Below are positions 12,901-23,985 of a stretch of DNA of 64,000 nucleotides, piece after piece. The DNA is from Corylus avellana. Taxonomy: Eukaryota > Streptophyta > Magnoliopsida > Fagales > Betulaceae. The stretch is from positions 22,224,545 through 22,288,544 of the forward strand of contig NC_081551.1 of NCBI RefSeq assembly GCF_901000735.1. Direction: 5' to 3'. Numbering within the stretch: position 1 is the first letter of the stretch; every line of letters starts with the position of its first letter. The position numbers were made by a program, and so were the translations under genes. Under the pieces are notes generated by a model. The model was not told the origin of the DNA and made no database searches. It saw only the letters and a program-made list of their open reading frames with translations.

Positions 12901-15900
12901 ATTTAATTAAATGATTAAATTCGTTATTTCCAATTAAGTTAAAATTGAGGGATAACTGATGATTTAATAAACTGTCCCTTCTCATTGAGAATAAAACGTC
13001 ACTAATATTTGTTGTGATTGTTAAGTACTTGTTATATTCTCAAGACATGCATGAGCTGGTTTGATTTTCCGCTGCCCAGTAATTTTCTCTCTTTGAGATC
13101 TCCTTATATCCTTTTATTGAATAATCACACCGCCAAAGAGGAGATCCACTTTGCAATGAAAAAACCTTTCTCCCTGGTCTTCTCATTTATTGTGACTTCC
13201 TTTAAATATCTTCCTCACAAAAATATAAGCCTCTCAGTTGTTTGTTGATGATTTATTCTCTTCTTTTTTCTTTTTCTTTTTTTCTTTCTCTTTTTCATAT
13301 TAAAATTCTGCTTGCGTTTGAAATTTAATCATCTGACTTTTTTCTTGGTATTTGTGCACTCTTCATACTTTTTGCTATGTATGAACACAAAGGTTTTTGA
13401 CAAAGGCAATGAAACTGCTGAAATTTCATCAAAATCTTTCAAGGTGAAAGATAATCATCATCAGGGGCCTTACAAGCTTGAGGAGTCGGTATCTGAAAAG
13501 GACCAGAATAACATAGTTACAAGCCTTGCTGAGAAAGCCATGTCAGTTGCTGGTCCAGTAGTACCTATGAACGAAGATGGTGGAGTGGATCAAGCAAGGT
13601 CTTAGTAACACATATGTTCTATGTGTGGATTAAACTGTTGTTTTACTTTTACTAAATTAACTCTTTTCTTTCCCACACGAAATAGGCTGGTCGCAATGTT
13701 GGCAGACTTGGGTCAAAAAGGTGGCTTGTTGAAGCTAGTTGGCAAACTGGCTTTGCTATGGGGAGGTTTACGTGGTGCAATGAGTTTGACTGAGAAGCTT
13801 ATCTTGTTTCTTCGTTTAGCTGAACGACCCTTCTTCCAGAGGTAATTTAAATTGATTGATGTCACAGTCTGCCATCCCTCCATTCTATCAAAGGATGTTG
13901 CTTGAGATAAACAAATGCATGTTGAACATTAGTAGTTTACCATCTTTGGGACTGTTATAATCTGTCTGTGATGATTTTATCCATCCATGTATTATGAATT
14001 CTGTCAATTTTGGTGGGGAGCCTGACAGAATTCATGTGTTGTGCAACTTGGCCATGCAAAATTGACTCTCACTGCTTTTATTTTTTCACCTGTGCTTAAC
14101 TTCTCCTTCCACTGTGGTTGTGTATTGATCTGTTTTAAATAATTAAGTTTTACTGTTTTTTAAACAAAAGATAGGGTGCTAGGTGAAGCAGAGGTGAAAA
14201 GTAATCATGCGCCCAACTCTTAATGATTTGGTTAGGCACTGTTGCATGGAGTAAAATAGAACGGAACAATGGGTTGTTTTTTGGGAAACTTGAAAAGATA
14301 CATGTATATGTCACTTGTTAGTGGCTGGGGCATAGCTTCTCCTGAAGTTACGGGGCTATGTTGTATGTATTATGCAGTTGTATTCAGGATTTGCAATACA
14401 TGGCAAAGTGCAGGATGCAGCTAAAATAGATACCTCTACAAGAAGGAGTTAAGATATAAAAAGCAGTTAAACATTGTATTCAAATATTTAACTACAAACT
14501 AAATGAGTGCCTTCATAGTTTAAATTAAGGCCTTGTTGAGTCACAGTGCCTGAACCATACTAGAATTCTATTCCTTGACAAAGGCAAATAACAATCGTTG
14601 CTTCTTTTTTCCTTCACCTGTGAAGAGCAACTAAACAACTGGATCAATGTTAACTGCCTCTTTTTAAAGGTAAGCCATGTATGTGGTTGATGTTACATAT
14701 ACTAACACGATTTTGGTTGATGTTACATATAAATAGATTTCTTGGAGATGCAAAAGGATGAACTTATGTATATATCTATTATATGCTCCATAGATTGCAG
14801 TTTTGATTCTTAATCTCATTGGAATCTTTTCTTGGCTGTTTTGGTTCTTATGTTCATGTCAGTTTTCTATGAACTTTTATTTTTCTTTATTGATATATAC
14901 ATCTGTAGAATTTTGTATTTTCTGCTCGGTGTTTTTATTAACATGACAATCCTGCTTCTCCTTAGGATTCTTGGGTTTATTGGCATGGTTCTTGTTTTAT
15001 GGTCACCGGTTGCTGTTCCATTGCTTCCTACACTGGTGCGCGGCTGGACGACAAATACTTCCTCTAGAATAGCTGAGCTTTTTTGCATTGGTGGCCTTTA
15101 CACTGCTATTATGATCCTTGTTATGTTATGGGGGAGAAAAATACGTGGGTATGAAGATGCACTTGAGCAATATGGGCTGGACTTGACATCATCACAAAAG
15201 GTGTGCTTTCGAGCTAAATCTGTCAGGCGAAATCTAGATGCAGAGACAGTAGGGTCATTAGCTTGTTATATTGAAGAGTGTATGTGTGGTACATATTTAG
15301 ACTTGTTTTTCTGTCAAAATGACGGCAGTTCTGAGCTGTCTCAGCAGCTCTGGACAGACCTAGTTATGATAGGGAGAAAATGTTGTAAGGATCTAGGATA
15401 CACAATTGACTGAATAGTAGGCCTCAGACAGGGAGTATTATCAACCTCAAGTTTCTTATATTTGATTACTCTCTCTCTCTCTCTCACACACATGCAAAAG
15501 CACATGCAACCACGCAATCCTTTTAGCAGCTTGAATCCTGCACCCATTATTTTTTATTATGTATAATTCATTCCTCTATAAATGCACTTGCCCTCATCTT
15601 TCTTTCATTCAATATCCTGTTAAATTCTGTGTTCTTTTGAGGGGGGTAAACATTCTCTGGTCTTGTGTGTCTTGGCCAAAATGTGCTAATATTGAGCTCC
15701 CGCTTGCAGATCCAAAACTTTTTGAAGGGCCTGATTGGAGGAGTCATGCTTGTTTTATCAATAAATTCTGTCAATGCATTACTTGGTTGTGTGAATCTCT
15801 CTTGGCCTACTACTCCATCTCCTTTAGATGCCTTAACACGGTTGAAAGTATATGGGCAAATGCTTATGCTAGCTGGTCAAGGAATTGTAACAGCCACCAG

Positions 15901-16603
15901 TGTTGCGCTTGTGGAAGAACTGCTTTTCAGATCATGGTTGCCTAAGGAAATTGAAGTGGATCTGGGATATTATCGAGGAATTATTATCTCAGGGCTTGCA
16001 TTTTCGTTATTACAGAGGTATATTATTGATTTGCTGAGTTACATATTGCTTGCCTCTGTGTGCGTGTCTGTGATCAGTTTCCGACTAACCACCACATTTG
16101 GCTAGCATTCAGTTCTAAGGTTCCAACCAGATCGTTCAAAGCATGTCCCCTATAATTTCCTTCTCTTAATTGTTACATTTTTCCTTATATCTGGATATTA
16201 GTGAAATACTTTTCTGGAGTTTATGCTTCTATTGTTCCCTAACAGGCATAACATGCAGTCAAAATATAATACTCCTTTCTTTGGATGGGATTTCAGGTCT
16301 CCACAGGCTATACCTGGGCTGTGGCTTTTATCTTTGGGTTTGGCAGGTGCACAGCAAAGAAGTGAAGGAAGTCTCGCCATTCCAATTGGGTTGCGTGCCG
16401 GGATAATGGCTTCAAGTTTTGTTTTACAGAAGGGTGGATTTTTAACCTACAAGCCCAAATTTCCTCTTTGGGTAACTGGGACAAACCCTTTCCAACCATT
16501 TAGTGGGGCGGTTGGTTTTTCATTTGCTTTAGTGTTGGCAATATTTCTCTATCCAAGACAACCTCTGCGAAGTAAGAATCTGAAAAGAACCGTTCAGAAA
16601 TAA
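3989..16603 (+). CDS. EMB8-like alpha/beta-hydrolase fused to a CPBP (CAAX-protease-like) membrane domain
   Basis: Exons: 3989-4722, 7086-7362, 7550-7735, 8210-8362, 9033-9497, 10231-12573, 13393-13598, 13686-13841, 14966-15200, 15710-16017 and 16297-16603. All junctions are GT/AG and phases close, giving 1789 residues once the duplicated block around the N gap is counted once. The start is the first in-frame ATG (AACAATGAC context). The Ser/Arg-rich N-terminus resembles a plastid transit peptide (inference). Residues ~100-450 match the EMB8-type hydrolase fold (NPRGCAGSPL at 232-241). The nucleophile elbow reads G-W-G-Y-G at 275-279, with Gly where Ser is expected. Exon 6 (781 codons) encodes an acidic, Ser/Glu-rich, probably disordered linker and two hydrophobic stretches. 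The C-terminus has several membrane segments and a CPBP EExxxR motif (EELLFR, 1654-1659), but the later histidines appear to be missing. Substrate is unknown. The fold assignment is firm; enzyme activity is doubtful. Confidence 0.85.
4456..5870 (+). repeat. First copy of a 1415-bp duplicated block (left of the N gap)
   Basis: This block aligns without indels to 5971-7385, at a constant offset of 1515. It spans the 3' part of exon 1 (4456-4722), the whole first intron including a MITE, exon 2 (5571-5847) and 23 bp of the next intron. It stops exactly at the run of N. I see six mismatches, at 5298, 5328, 5387, 5414, 5415 and 5521. The best explanation is that it is the end of the left contig and is redundant with the start of the right contig. 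Confidence 0.95.
5221..5442. mobile_element. PIF/Harbinger-like MITE, copy 1
   Basis: A 222-bp element in the first intron of the hydrolase-like gene. The left end reads CAGCCTGTTTGGAATTG and the right end is the complement of GGGCCTGTTTAGGATTG, giving about 17-20 bp of terminal inverted repeat. Both sides are flanked by TAA (5218-5220 and 5443-5445), the 3-bp target-site duplication typical of PIF/Harbinger MITEs. There is no coding capacity. A related copy lies at 28246-28454. Confidence 0.75.
5871..5970. other. Assembly gap of exactly 100 N
   Basis: One hundred undetermined bases, a common placeholder length for a gap of unknown size. Both flanks are copies of the same sequence, so the true gap is probably negative: the contigs overlap by 1415 bp. 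Confidence 0.99.
5971..7385 (+). repeat. Second copy of the 1415-bp duplicated block (right of the N gap)
   Basis: The block starts exactly after the gap inside the duplicated exon 1 (exon part 5971-6237) and continues through the intron and exon 2 (7086-7362). It then runs without a break into intron 2 and the rest of the gene. Only this copy of exon 2 is joined to downstream exons, and only the left copy of exon 1 carries the start codon. An automatic gene model could therefore duplicate about 180 residues or split the gene in two. Confidence 0.95.
6736..6957. mobile_element. PIF/Harbinger-like MITE, assembly-duplicated copy of 5221-5442
   Basis: This is the same insertion as at 5221-5442, present again because of the duplicated block. 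It differs at five positions, although the rest of the 1415-bp block differs at only one. It has the same flanks and the same TAA target-site duplication. Confidence 0.75.
9687..9778 (+). mobile_element. 5'-truncated LINE 3' end with poly-A and target-site duplication
   Basis: A 92-bp insertion in the intron after the exon ending at 9497. It ends in TTTACTTAT followed by a run of A. It is flanked by perfect direct repeats TTCTAGTGC at 9678-9686 and 9779-9787. The last ~80 bases resemble the element at about 57655-57745 read on the other strand: both carry TTGTAT, TACTTG(A/G)GTTG and TTTACTTATAAAAAA in the same order. This is the standard structure of a heavily 5'-truncated non-LTR retrotransposon. 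Confidence 0.7.
9923..10162 (-). mobile_element. TRIM-type LTR element, 5' LTR truncated
   Basis: Read on the minus strand. The complete 3' LTR is 9923-10037 (115 bp, TGTTGATGAA...TTCTTCA, TG/CA ends). It is preceded by a purine tract GAGGGAGAG (10038-10046). A primer-binding site TGGTATCAGAGC, matching initiator Met-tRNA, lies at 10119-10130. Beyond it only about 32 bp of the 5' LTR remain (10131-10162). There is no coding capacity. It sits in the intron just upstream of the 2.3-kb exon that starts at 10231. This is a terminal-repeat retrotransposon in miniature or a very short deletion derivative. Confidence 0.8.
12731..12969 (+). mobile_element. TRIM-type LTR element, 5' LTR truncated
   Basis: Read on the plus strand. 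About 31 bp of 5' LTR end in GATGATTTAATA (12750-12761). A degenerate primer-binding site GGGTATCAAAGC follows at 12762-12773. There is a purine tract (GAGA plus a G run, about 12853-12868) and a 78-bp 3' LTR at 12892-12969 (TGTTAGAATATTTAATTAAA...). Both LTR pieces end in the same ACTGATGATTTAATA. It lies in the intron after the 2.3-kb exon. Confidence 0.75.
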
Positions 16604-18591
16604 GGGATAAGTTTGTTGGCAAAGATTGTTATGTTGCACTTATGTAGATGCCTTTGTGAGCTGTGGTCGTGTAAGGAAAAAGAAAGACCAACAGAGATGG
16701 GAAGATACGTGAAGAAATTGAAAGTACAATGCTCTGTTCTCCCGGTGTGGTTTCCAATGCTATATGCACAAAGGCTTCGAGTACAGTTGGTAAATCCCGA
16801 AACTGAAAAGCGATGTATACTTGTATAGAAGGTTTTTGTCTCGTGTAGTTTTGGTCATTCCCATACCCATTCTTTTTGGATAGAGAGTTTTAACAATTTT
16901 GATATTCAGATTGCTAGCAATTTTGCCAGTTCATGTAAGAGTTTTTATGGGACTTACCTGTCCAAGCAAGTTTTAGACAGCTAGGCTGCCTACCGAGGCA
17001 AGTGGGCTCCGTAAAAGCTCTTGCAGCAACTTGCTGTGGATCCGAATTTCTCTCTCCAATATACCTTGAATTGTACAGTGTATGGAACAGATAAGAACAC
17101 AGATGCTGAGATTGTCACGTACAGATCGGAATTCCTAAAGTCAAATGTAAGATGACTTTTGTTCTTGGATGTTCGGAATTTTTTCTGTAAATATATGTGG
17201 TTTGAGTTGTCTACCAGATGTGCTTCACTAACTTTCAGTCATGCTGCATCCAGGTATTATACACCTACTAGCTAAAAAAAAAAAAAAAAGTAACATTACC
17301 ACAAACTATGCAATGGATTAGATAGAATGAGGTTGTTTCCATTTGTACACATGATGAATGATCTTCTTGTTAACGACGGCAGCAATTTTTAGATGCTCCT
17401 CAACCCAGATATTCAGAAAATTTTCGGGTGTTCTTTTACTCAAATATTTTTGATAATCTGGCTCGTTTTAAAAGCACATGAATTGATGAGCGTTGATGAG
17501 TTGTGGATCACAGCCCGTCTGTTAGCCTGGTGACATTGATTGTATTGTGCTCACCTCCATCTTATTGAGATGTCTCTGTTAACCCAAGTGAATTATTACA
17601 AGAATTGGACAAAGGATCGGGATCTCATGGAATTCCCGAGGCAGGTAATGATATCGAAAGTCTCATTCAGTTTCTATGGTGATTTAATAATTGAGGTGGG
17701 GGAGTTCATGATAAAACTGAAGCGGCCATGGTAAAAGAAGCAACAGAATTGGACAGCAAAGAGGGAAAAGAATGAAGAAATGAAAAGGAATAAGAAGTAG
17801 AAGATAGAGAAGAAGAGAGGCATGATGCATTGCGTGAGTGAGCAGATATAGAGGATAGAAGCAGTGGTCTTCAAGCAACCGATTAAAACCCTAATGCAAG
17901 CCTCAACCGCATAAAAAGTAGAATGGAGTATGTGAATAAAAATGGAAACAAAAATCTTATCATTTTCTTGCCTTAATTGTGTCATAGCAGAAAATTTGCA
18001 AACAAGGTCACAAGGCTTTCTTTTTCTTTTCTAGACAGTTAGCACAAGGCTTTCTTATATGCTGGGGGCCTAGGATTGAGAACCATACGAGATGGTGCAA
18101 CAACCCTAAGACCATTCTCTTGAAAACTAATCCAACTATTATAAGTTCAGAAATTAACCAATGCCTTTGCAATAGAAAAGCCCATTTTTGTGAAACACGC
18201 ATCGCATGAACAAAGCCATATTTGAAGGGATCAAAGCTCCGTAACTCATGGTTGGAAGGATGAGAGAATGACACATATGGCATTGTTTAATTCCCATCAC
18301 AAGAAAATTGAAAATGAACTAAAAACAACAAAATAGGCAGTCAAACAAAGTCACCACTCAGAATTGAATTGATATTTGATGGGCTAAACAACCCATGTTC
18401 AAATACATCCAACAAGCATCAAGAAAAAAGAAGAAAATAAAAGGCCTTGCCCCAGAGCCCAGTGCTTCCTCAAAAATAAGGGACATTATTCCTCAAAACC
18501 CAGAAGAAAAAAGAAAAAAGAAAAAAAGAAAAAAAAACTTCACTAGTGCCAGCCCAGTGCTTCCTCCTTTATTAGCATCTTCGAATTTTCT
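16604..18591. other. Intergenic region between convergent genes, including both 3' UTRs
   Basis: This stretch separates the stop codon of the hydrolase-like gene from the stop codon of sucrose synthase on the opposite strand. The first several hundred bases are likely 3' UTR of the former, and about 18.3-18.59 kb likely 3' UTR of the latter. No exon chain or recognisable protein is present. An A-rich stretch at about 18505-18537 lies just downstream of the sucrose synthase stop. Confidence 0.55.
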
Positions 18592-21500
18592 TTACTCGAC
18601 AGCAAGAGGAACAGACTCAGCCTGAAATGTTACAAGAAAATGAATCATAACTAGAACAAAGTATATCATATACCCAAGCATGACATGGTAGCCCCAAAAC
18701 ACAAGGTGTAGGAATTATTCAAACTAGATAAAAACTTACCAGCTTACGGTACTTGAGAGCATAGAACATCTCAAGATAACGGCGGCTCTCAAGGCGATCA
18801 AGGTTAGACACATGCTTCCAGAAGCCGTACACCCCAGTCAGGGTCAACAACCTCTCAGAATAAATCTTCCATGTGTACCTATGCAACCATAAAAAGAACA
18901 GAAAATTGAATATAAACAGTATCAATAAAGATATAAAAGTGATGAGGAAAGACAGTTCACTTACTTCTCAAGGATTCGGTTCAAACCTCCCAGAGAGATT
19001 TTGTCCCAGTGAGAAGGGTCAGCCTTAGTCTTCTCAAAGAAATCAACAAGGAGCTCGGCAGCTTGATCACCATGGTATGGATCAATATGGAAGCCAGATT
19101 TACCGTGTACGATGATCTCAGCTGGGCCACCATTACAAGTAGCAAATGTTGGCAATCCACAAGTCATGGACTCAACAACTGTCAAGCCAAAAGCTTCATA
19201 TACAGCAGGCTGCACAAAGGCTCCTTTTGTGTCCGCAATGTACCGATATAGTTCACCGTTCCTCACTCGGTTCATCTGGGATGAAATCCATCTAAACTGG
19301 CCATTCAACTTGTAGGTTTCAATAAGTTCATGCATTTTCTTCATCTCAGCTTTCTCCTCATTGTCCTTAGACTCCTTTCTCCGATCCCCAGCAACAACAA
19401 CAAGGTTAACCAACTCACGAAGACGAGCATTCTTACCATACCACTCAACAAGACCAGTGATGTTCTTCACACGATCGAGCCTCGCCATTGTGAATATGAT
19501 GGGCTTGTTCCGGTCTTTCAAGACACACCTGTTAGACAGCAGTAGATGAATAACAATTTGTACAACTAGACATAGGAATTGGAAATATAAGTAGTGGAAA
19601 ATCAGATGGAGACTCACAAGTGTTCTTCATTCTCCACAGAGGAGTAAAGGAGCTCTTCTATTTCAGCGTGGAAGGATGTCAACCTCTTTTCCTTCTCAGT
19701 GTAAGGAAAGTAAATACTCATATCTGCTCCAGGTGAAACAATGTTGAACTTGGGATCAAAGACATCAATTCCATGTACAACACGATAGAGTCCCGGCATG
19801 GTGAAAGCAGTGTGACTCTCGTACTGACCAACAGTGTCTTTGCTGAAACCACAGAAGAGAAACAATATTAGGGCCTCGAGAGAATAGCAATTTCTGATTA
19901 AAAGTGGATTCTATAATGTAAGAGGGACATATCACCTTCCAGCAATTTCTTGGAAAGTACTGGTGATAATGAAATCGGTATGATTCATGGCTATAAGATC
20001 AGCAGTAAACTGGCAAGAGAAGTGATACTTCTCCTCCAAATTTTTCCAGTAAATGTCAGATTCAGGATACTTTGTCTTCTCCAGGGCATGGGCTATGGTG
20101 CACTGCAAAGGACAGTAATACATGAAAATTATTCAGTAGTTTAGGATGCAAAAGTCATTGACCAAATGCAGCAAGAATCGCAAGAGATAAAAAGAATATC
20201 TTTTGACAAACCTGTGTAACCCCAAATTTATGTGCTAACAATGAGGCAACAATGTTCCCATCACTGTAATTTCCAATTATCAAATCTGGCTTCCCTTGAA
20301 ACTCTTTAGTAAGTTCATGTGCAACATCCTAATAAAAATAAATTGTTCAATTTTAGAATCACATAGCACAATAAGGGCAGAAGAAATTTTACACTGGAAA
20401 ATTCAAGAAGCACAATAATGAGCAAAAGAACAACTCTAAATCTAAAGTTTACCTCGGTGTAGGTCTCAAGATATGGCCAAACTTCAAATCTTGAGATCCA
20501 TTTGCGGACAATCCCCTTCTCTGTTCTAAAGGGAACACGAAGAATATCTGCATGTTCTGTCCCAAATACTTTCTCAAGACGCTGACCACATGTGGTTCCA
20601 GTTGCATCAGGGAGGAGTCGTGTGACCTGGAAATGGAAATAAATTCAAGCATCAAATCAAGGGAAAAGGACACAAAATAACATGAATGTATGAGCTAAAA
20701 GTATTCCACCAAAACATAAGCAAAGCTTACAATGAGGATACGAGGAGTAATATCCAAGCCTTGTTGCTTGATACGAAGAAGCATCTCACTCTCCAAGGCC
20801 CTAACTTGATCCAAGATATAGACAACCTGAATGAGAAACCAAGTAGTTAGTGAACCTAAATTGACACAAAACTACTAATTTGAACATCATGGATCAGGAT
20901 TCTTCGCTAACCTGTCCACCAGTATCAGGATATCCCAAGACATTATCCTGTGCAAAATACCCATGGGGAGACATAATTACAACATTAAAGACCATAGGGA
21001 TTTTGCCAAGAAATTTCTCAAGGGTGCAAGGATCAGGAGCCTCAAGAAGATCCAAAAGAAGTTGGATCATTTCAAGTACGCGCTCAGCAGTGTCACCCCA
21101 CCCTCTCTCCAAACCAATCTCCTGGAACTTGTGCTCAAACTCAGCATATGGTGTTTCAGGGGCCAGTGTAGACAGGTACTCCTCTGCCTTCCTAAGAACA
21201 TATTGGAGAGCATTTACGTTTTGAATCCTGTCGTTGACCATCATATTCTGCAGAAGAATACCAAACAATTTTGTAAGATACTTGTGAAGTCATTAAAAGA
21301 GAGAAAAAAAGAAAATGTTCACGGACAGACCTTCCCCTTGTAGCAGTGAACTCTGAGAAATTCAAGCAGAGGGTGCATGCTCTCCTTGTCATGGAAGAGC
21401 TTTGCAGAAAGGTGACGGTTAAGGAACTCCACGCCATTCCCAATGGACTTTGAAAGAGTTGGGCGGGGAAAAGATGCAGTGAAGGGTTCAAAATCCAACT

Positions 21501-22303
21501 CAAGCACAAAGTTCCCGTTGGTGCTGCATCGAGATGAATATCACGGTTAAATATAGCAAATCTAAAAGCAATTTAGTAAAACCCAACAACAAAACAAAAA
21601 GTCACCTTCCATCAACGAGTTCCTCTTTGAAGTGCAAGTACTCGGGCACACGCAGCTCTTCAACCACAAGAGCGTGGACATTCACCCTGATGTATTCCCA
21701 AACACCAGGCCTTGGACGAACCGCCAAGGCAACCCATGGAGGTAGAACAATGGCTTCCTATGTCACCCCAAAAAAAAAAAATAAATAAATAAATAAAAAA
21801 CTAATTCACAGCCATAAAGCCTTTAAAAAGAATAGAAATCTAAAAAAAGAATGTGATCTATATTTACCTGAGTGGATCTAAGAACTTCACCGAAGGCCCC
21901 TTCAAGAAGCTTTTTACTGGTGGCCTCAGGGATTGCTTCCACCTCAGCAATAAGCTGATGGTGCTGCAGAATACCTTTTCCCTTGCCCTCGATCCTACAA
22001 TACCATCAACACCCACATGTTACTATTTAAGCATCGACACCCACAAAAAACCACTTGTTCCCCAAAAATCATCAATATTTGAAGCGAACATTAAACAAAA
22101 TAAGGCTGCATGTCTTTTTGTCTCTCTGGGTTTCTCTAACTTTTAGCACCCATTTTTGAGATACCAACAAAAAAGAATCAAATGCACAAGACTTAGATGA
22201 GTCACCTTGACAGTAGTGCGACAATTTCGTTGCGGTTAGCAGCCAGAGTCTCATCCAAGCGCTCACGGAGGCTGTGGACGCGGGTCAGAACAGTTTCCGC
22301 CAT
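18592..22303 (-). CDS. SUS: Sucrose synthase (SUS1-type)
   Basis: Cytosolic enzyme that reversibly converts sucrose and UDP to UDP-glucose and fructose, supplying cellulose, starch and respiration in sink tissues. Coding exons, 5' to 3': 22303-22206, 21994-21868, 21757-21606, 21523-21331, 21247-20912, 20826-20731, 20626-20453, 20328-20212, 20102-19936, 19842-19618, 19528-18965, 18878-18740, 18621-18592. Phases close, giving 805 residues, the usual family length. The N-terminus [10 protein letters not shown] carries the conserved phosphorylated serine (Ser11). PDTGGQ lies at 297-302, and the glycosyltransferase E-x7-E motif (EAFGLTVVE) at 673-681. The last coding exon adds only nine residues. 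The start codon sits 2 nt after a 3' splice site, so a 5' UTR intron is expected, as in many plant SUS genes. No disruption is seen. Confidence 0.97.
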
Positions 22304-22927
22304 GCCTAACTTCTCAAAAAACCTTGAACCAGTACACACGCAAAGAAACAACTGTCAAGCAACAGATCCAATTTTATCCATACAGAAAACAAACTTATAA
22401 GAAAATGGATAAACACCAAAAAAGTCAAACGATCTGAACATAGGTAGATTTAATACTATTCTAGAAGGAAGGCTGCTTAAATTTCTAAACCTACCCCAAA
22501 CCCCACCAACCCACATAGAAAAATATTTAACTCGGATTTATGGTTCAACAAAGATTTCTGTCTTAACCAGTGCACAGAATGACTGCATGTGCGTGTGATC
22601 CAGTGCCCTTGGGCGGCATAATCCCTCCATTAAATAATTTATATACCACGAGTGGTAGCCAGTTAATAAAGTACAGATCCACTGCTAAAATTAGTCTTTA
22701 TGCGAATAAAATGAGCGGTTCAAAGCACAGAAAAATTTCTGACATGAACAAAAAGGAAATCAAGCAGAAACTTCTGCCTTGAATGAAAGTTTTGACCCGT
22801 AAGACATTTTGAATAAGCATTTTTCTCTCAAAAAAAAAGGCTAATAATAATAGTCGTTGAAAAAGAGAAGCAAGAAAAACTATCATAGAAAAAAAGAAAG
22901 GAAAAAAAGAACCAGGACGTACGGTAC

Positions 22928-23012
22928 CTAGAGAAACGCAAAAATGAGAAACGGAGAGGAGAAAATGAAAGAGTGGTGAATGAAACAATGGTGGTGGCTA
23001 TGGGATTTATAG
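22928..23012 (-). promoter_or_regulatory. Proximal sucrose synthase TATA box and leader exon
   Basis: On the minus strand CTATAAAT (23012-23005) is followed by a CT-rich stretch of about 75 nt. This ends at a good donor, TTTCTCTAG/GTACCG, with the last exon base at 22928. The donor could splice to the acceptor GTTAG/GC just before the start codon (exon from 22305), giving a leader intron of about 620 bp. This is inferred from sequence only. Confidence 0.5.
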
Positions 23013-23802
23013 CCGACGCGAAACCGCAAGGGTAAGTGGCCAAGACAATCAAGGTAAGAGAATCACCGTAAAATCTCTTTCTTTTGTCTCTAAGTATTGT
23101 CTCTAAAGTCGTAAGATATTCATCCAGAGAGATTCGCGGGGACAAGGGTACTTGGGTCAAAATGCATCCCAGTTTCACCGTATTTACTTTTCTTTGCCTT
23201 ATGTCTTTTCTCAAGTCTTGGGAGTTAGGAGAGAATACAGGGGCACTCTTGTAAATGTGCCACTGTATTTTTACCGCAAAATGAATATCTCCTTGTCTTT
23301 CTTTCCGAAATTGAGCAAGAGATTTACGGGCAAAATGGTGGGTAGTTTGGTAAATGCATCAAAGGATTTGCGTATAAAATATTGGAAATTAGGGGAGCGT
23401 TATTGGAAGAGAGTGGGGATCAAGAAATTGACATAGACGGACCTTGATCCCCAAGCAAGAAAACCCAACACTCCCAAGAGAAAAAAGATTCTGTTTCAAT
23501 CGATGGGCCTCTGTATATATCTTTGGAAACAATTGATGGCGGTGAATGGGTGAAGGGAGAGAAGGCACCAAGAAGCTGAAAGGCAAATGTGGGGCCTGCC
23601 CTCTGTCTCATAGGCTGGTGCTGGTGCTGGTGATGATCACAACCTAGACTTTTGCAGTAGCTGGGTGTGAAAAAGATGACCCAATATTAATTTACTCTCC
23701 CTACATTTCACTTTCTACATCGTAACAATAATACATGTTGTTTAAGCAATATATGGATCAGACAATTGCAGTAATAAAGATTCGAAGCATCGATTCCTTT
23801 AC

Positions 23803-23985
23803 CTAGAAATCAACAATGCCAAAAGAATATGCGACGAACTTGAGGAGGAGGAAAAAAAAAAAACAAACAAACAAAATGAACGCAGATCTTCCAAACACAC
23901 GAAACGCAAGAATGCCAAGAATGAAAGAAATGCACAGATAGGTTTTTGGATGAGAAAGCTGTGAGGCCTAGACACCCTTATATAC
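23803..23985 (-). promoter_or_regulatory. Distal sucrose synthase TATA box and leader exon
   Basis: On the minus strand GTATATAA (23985-23978) is followed by an untranslated-looking, pyrimidine-rich stretch ending at the donor GATTTCTAG/GTAAAG, last exon base 23803. Splicing to the acceptor before the start codon would give a leader intron of about 1.5 kb. A leader intron of this kind is common in plant sucrose synthase genes, so this may be the main first exon, with the proximal set as an alternative. Confidence 0.5.
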
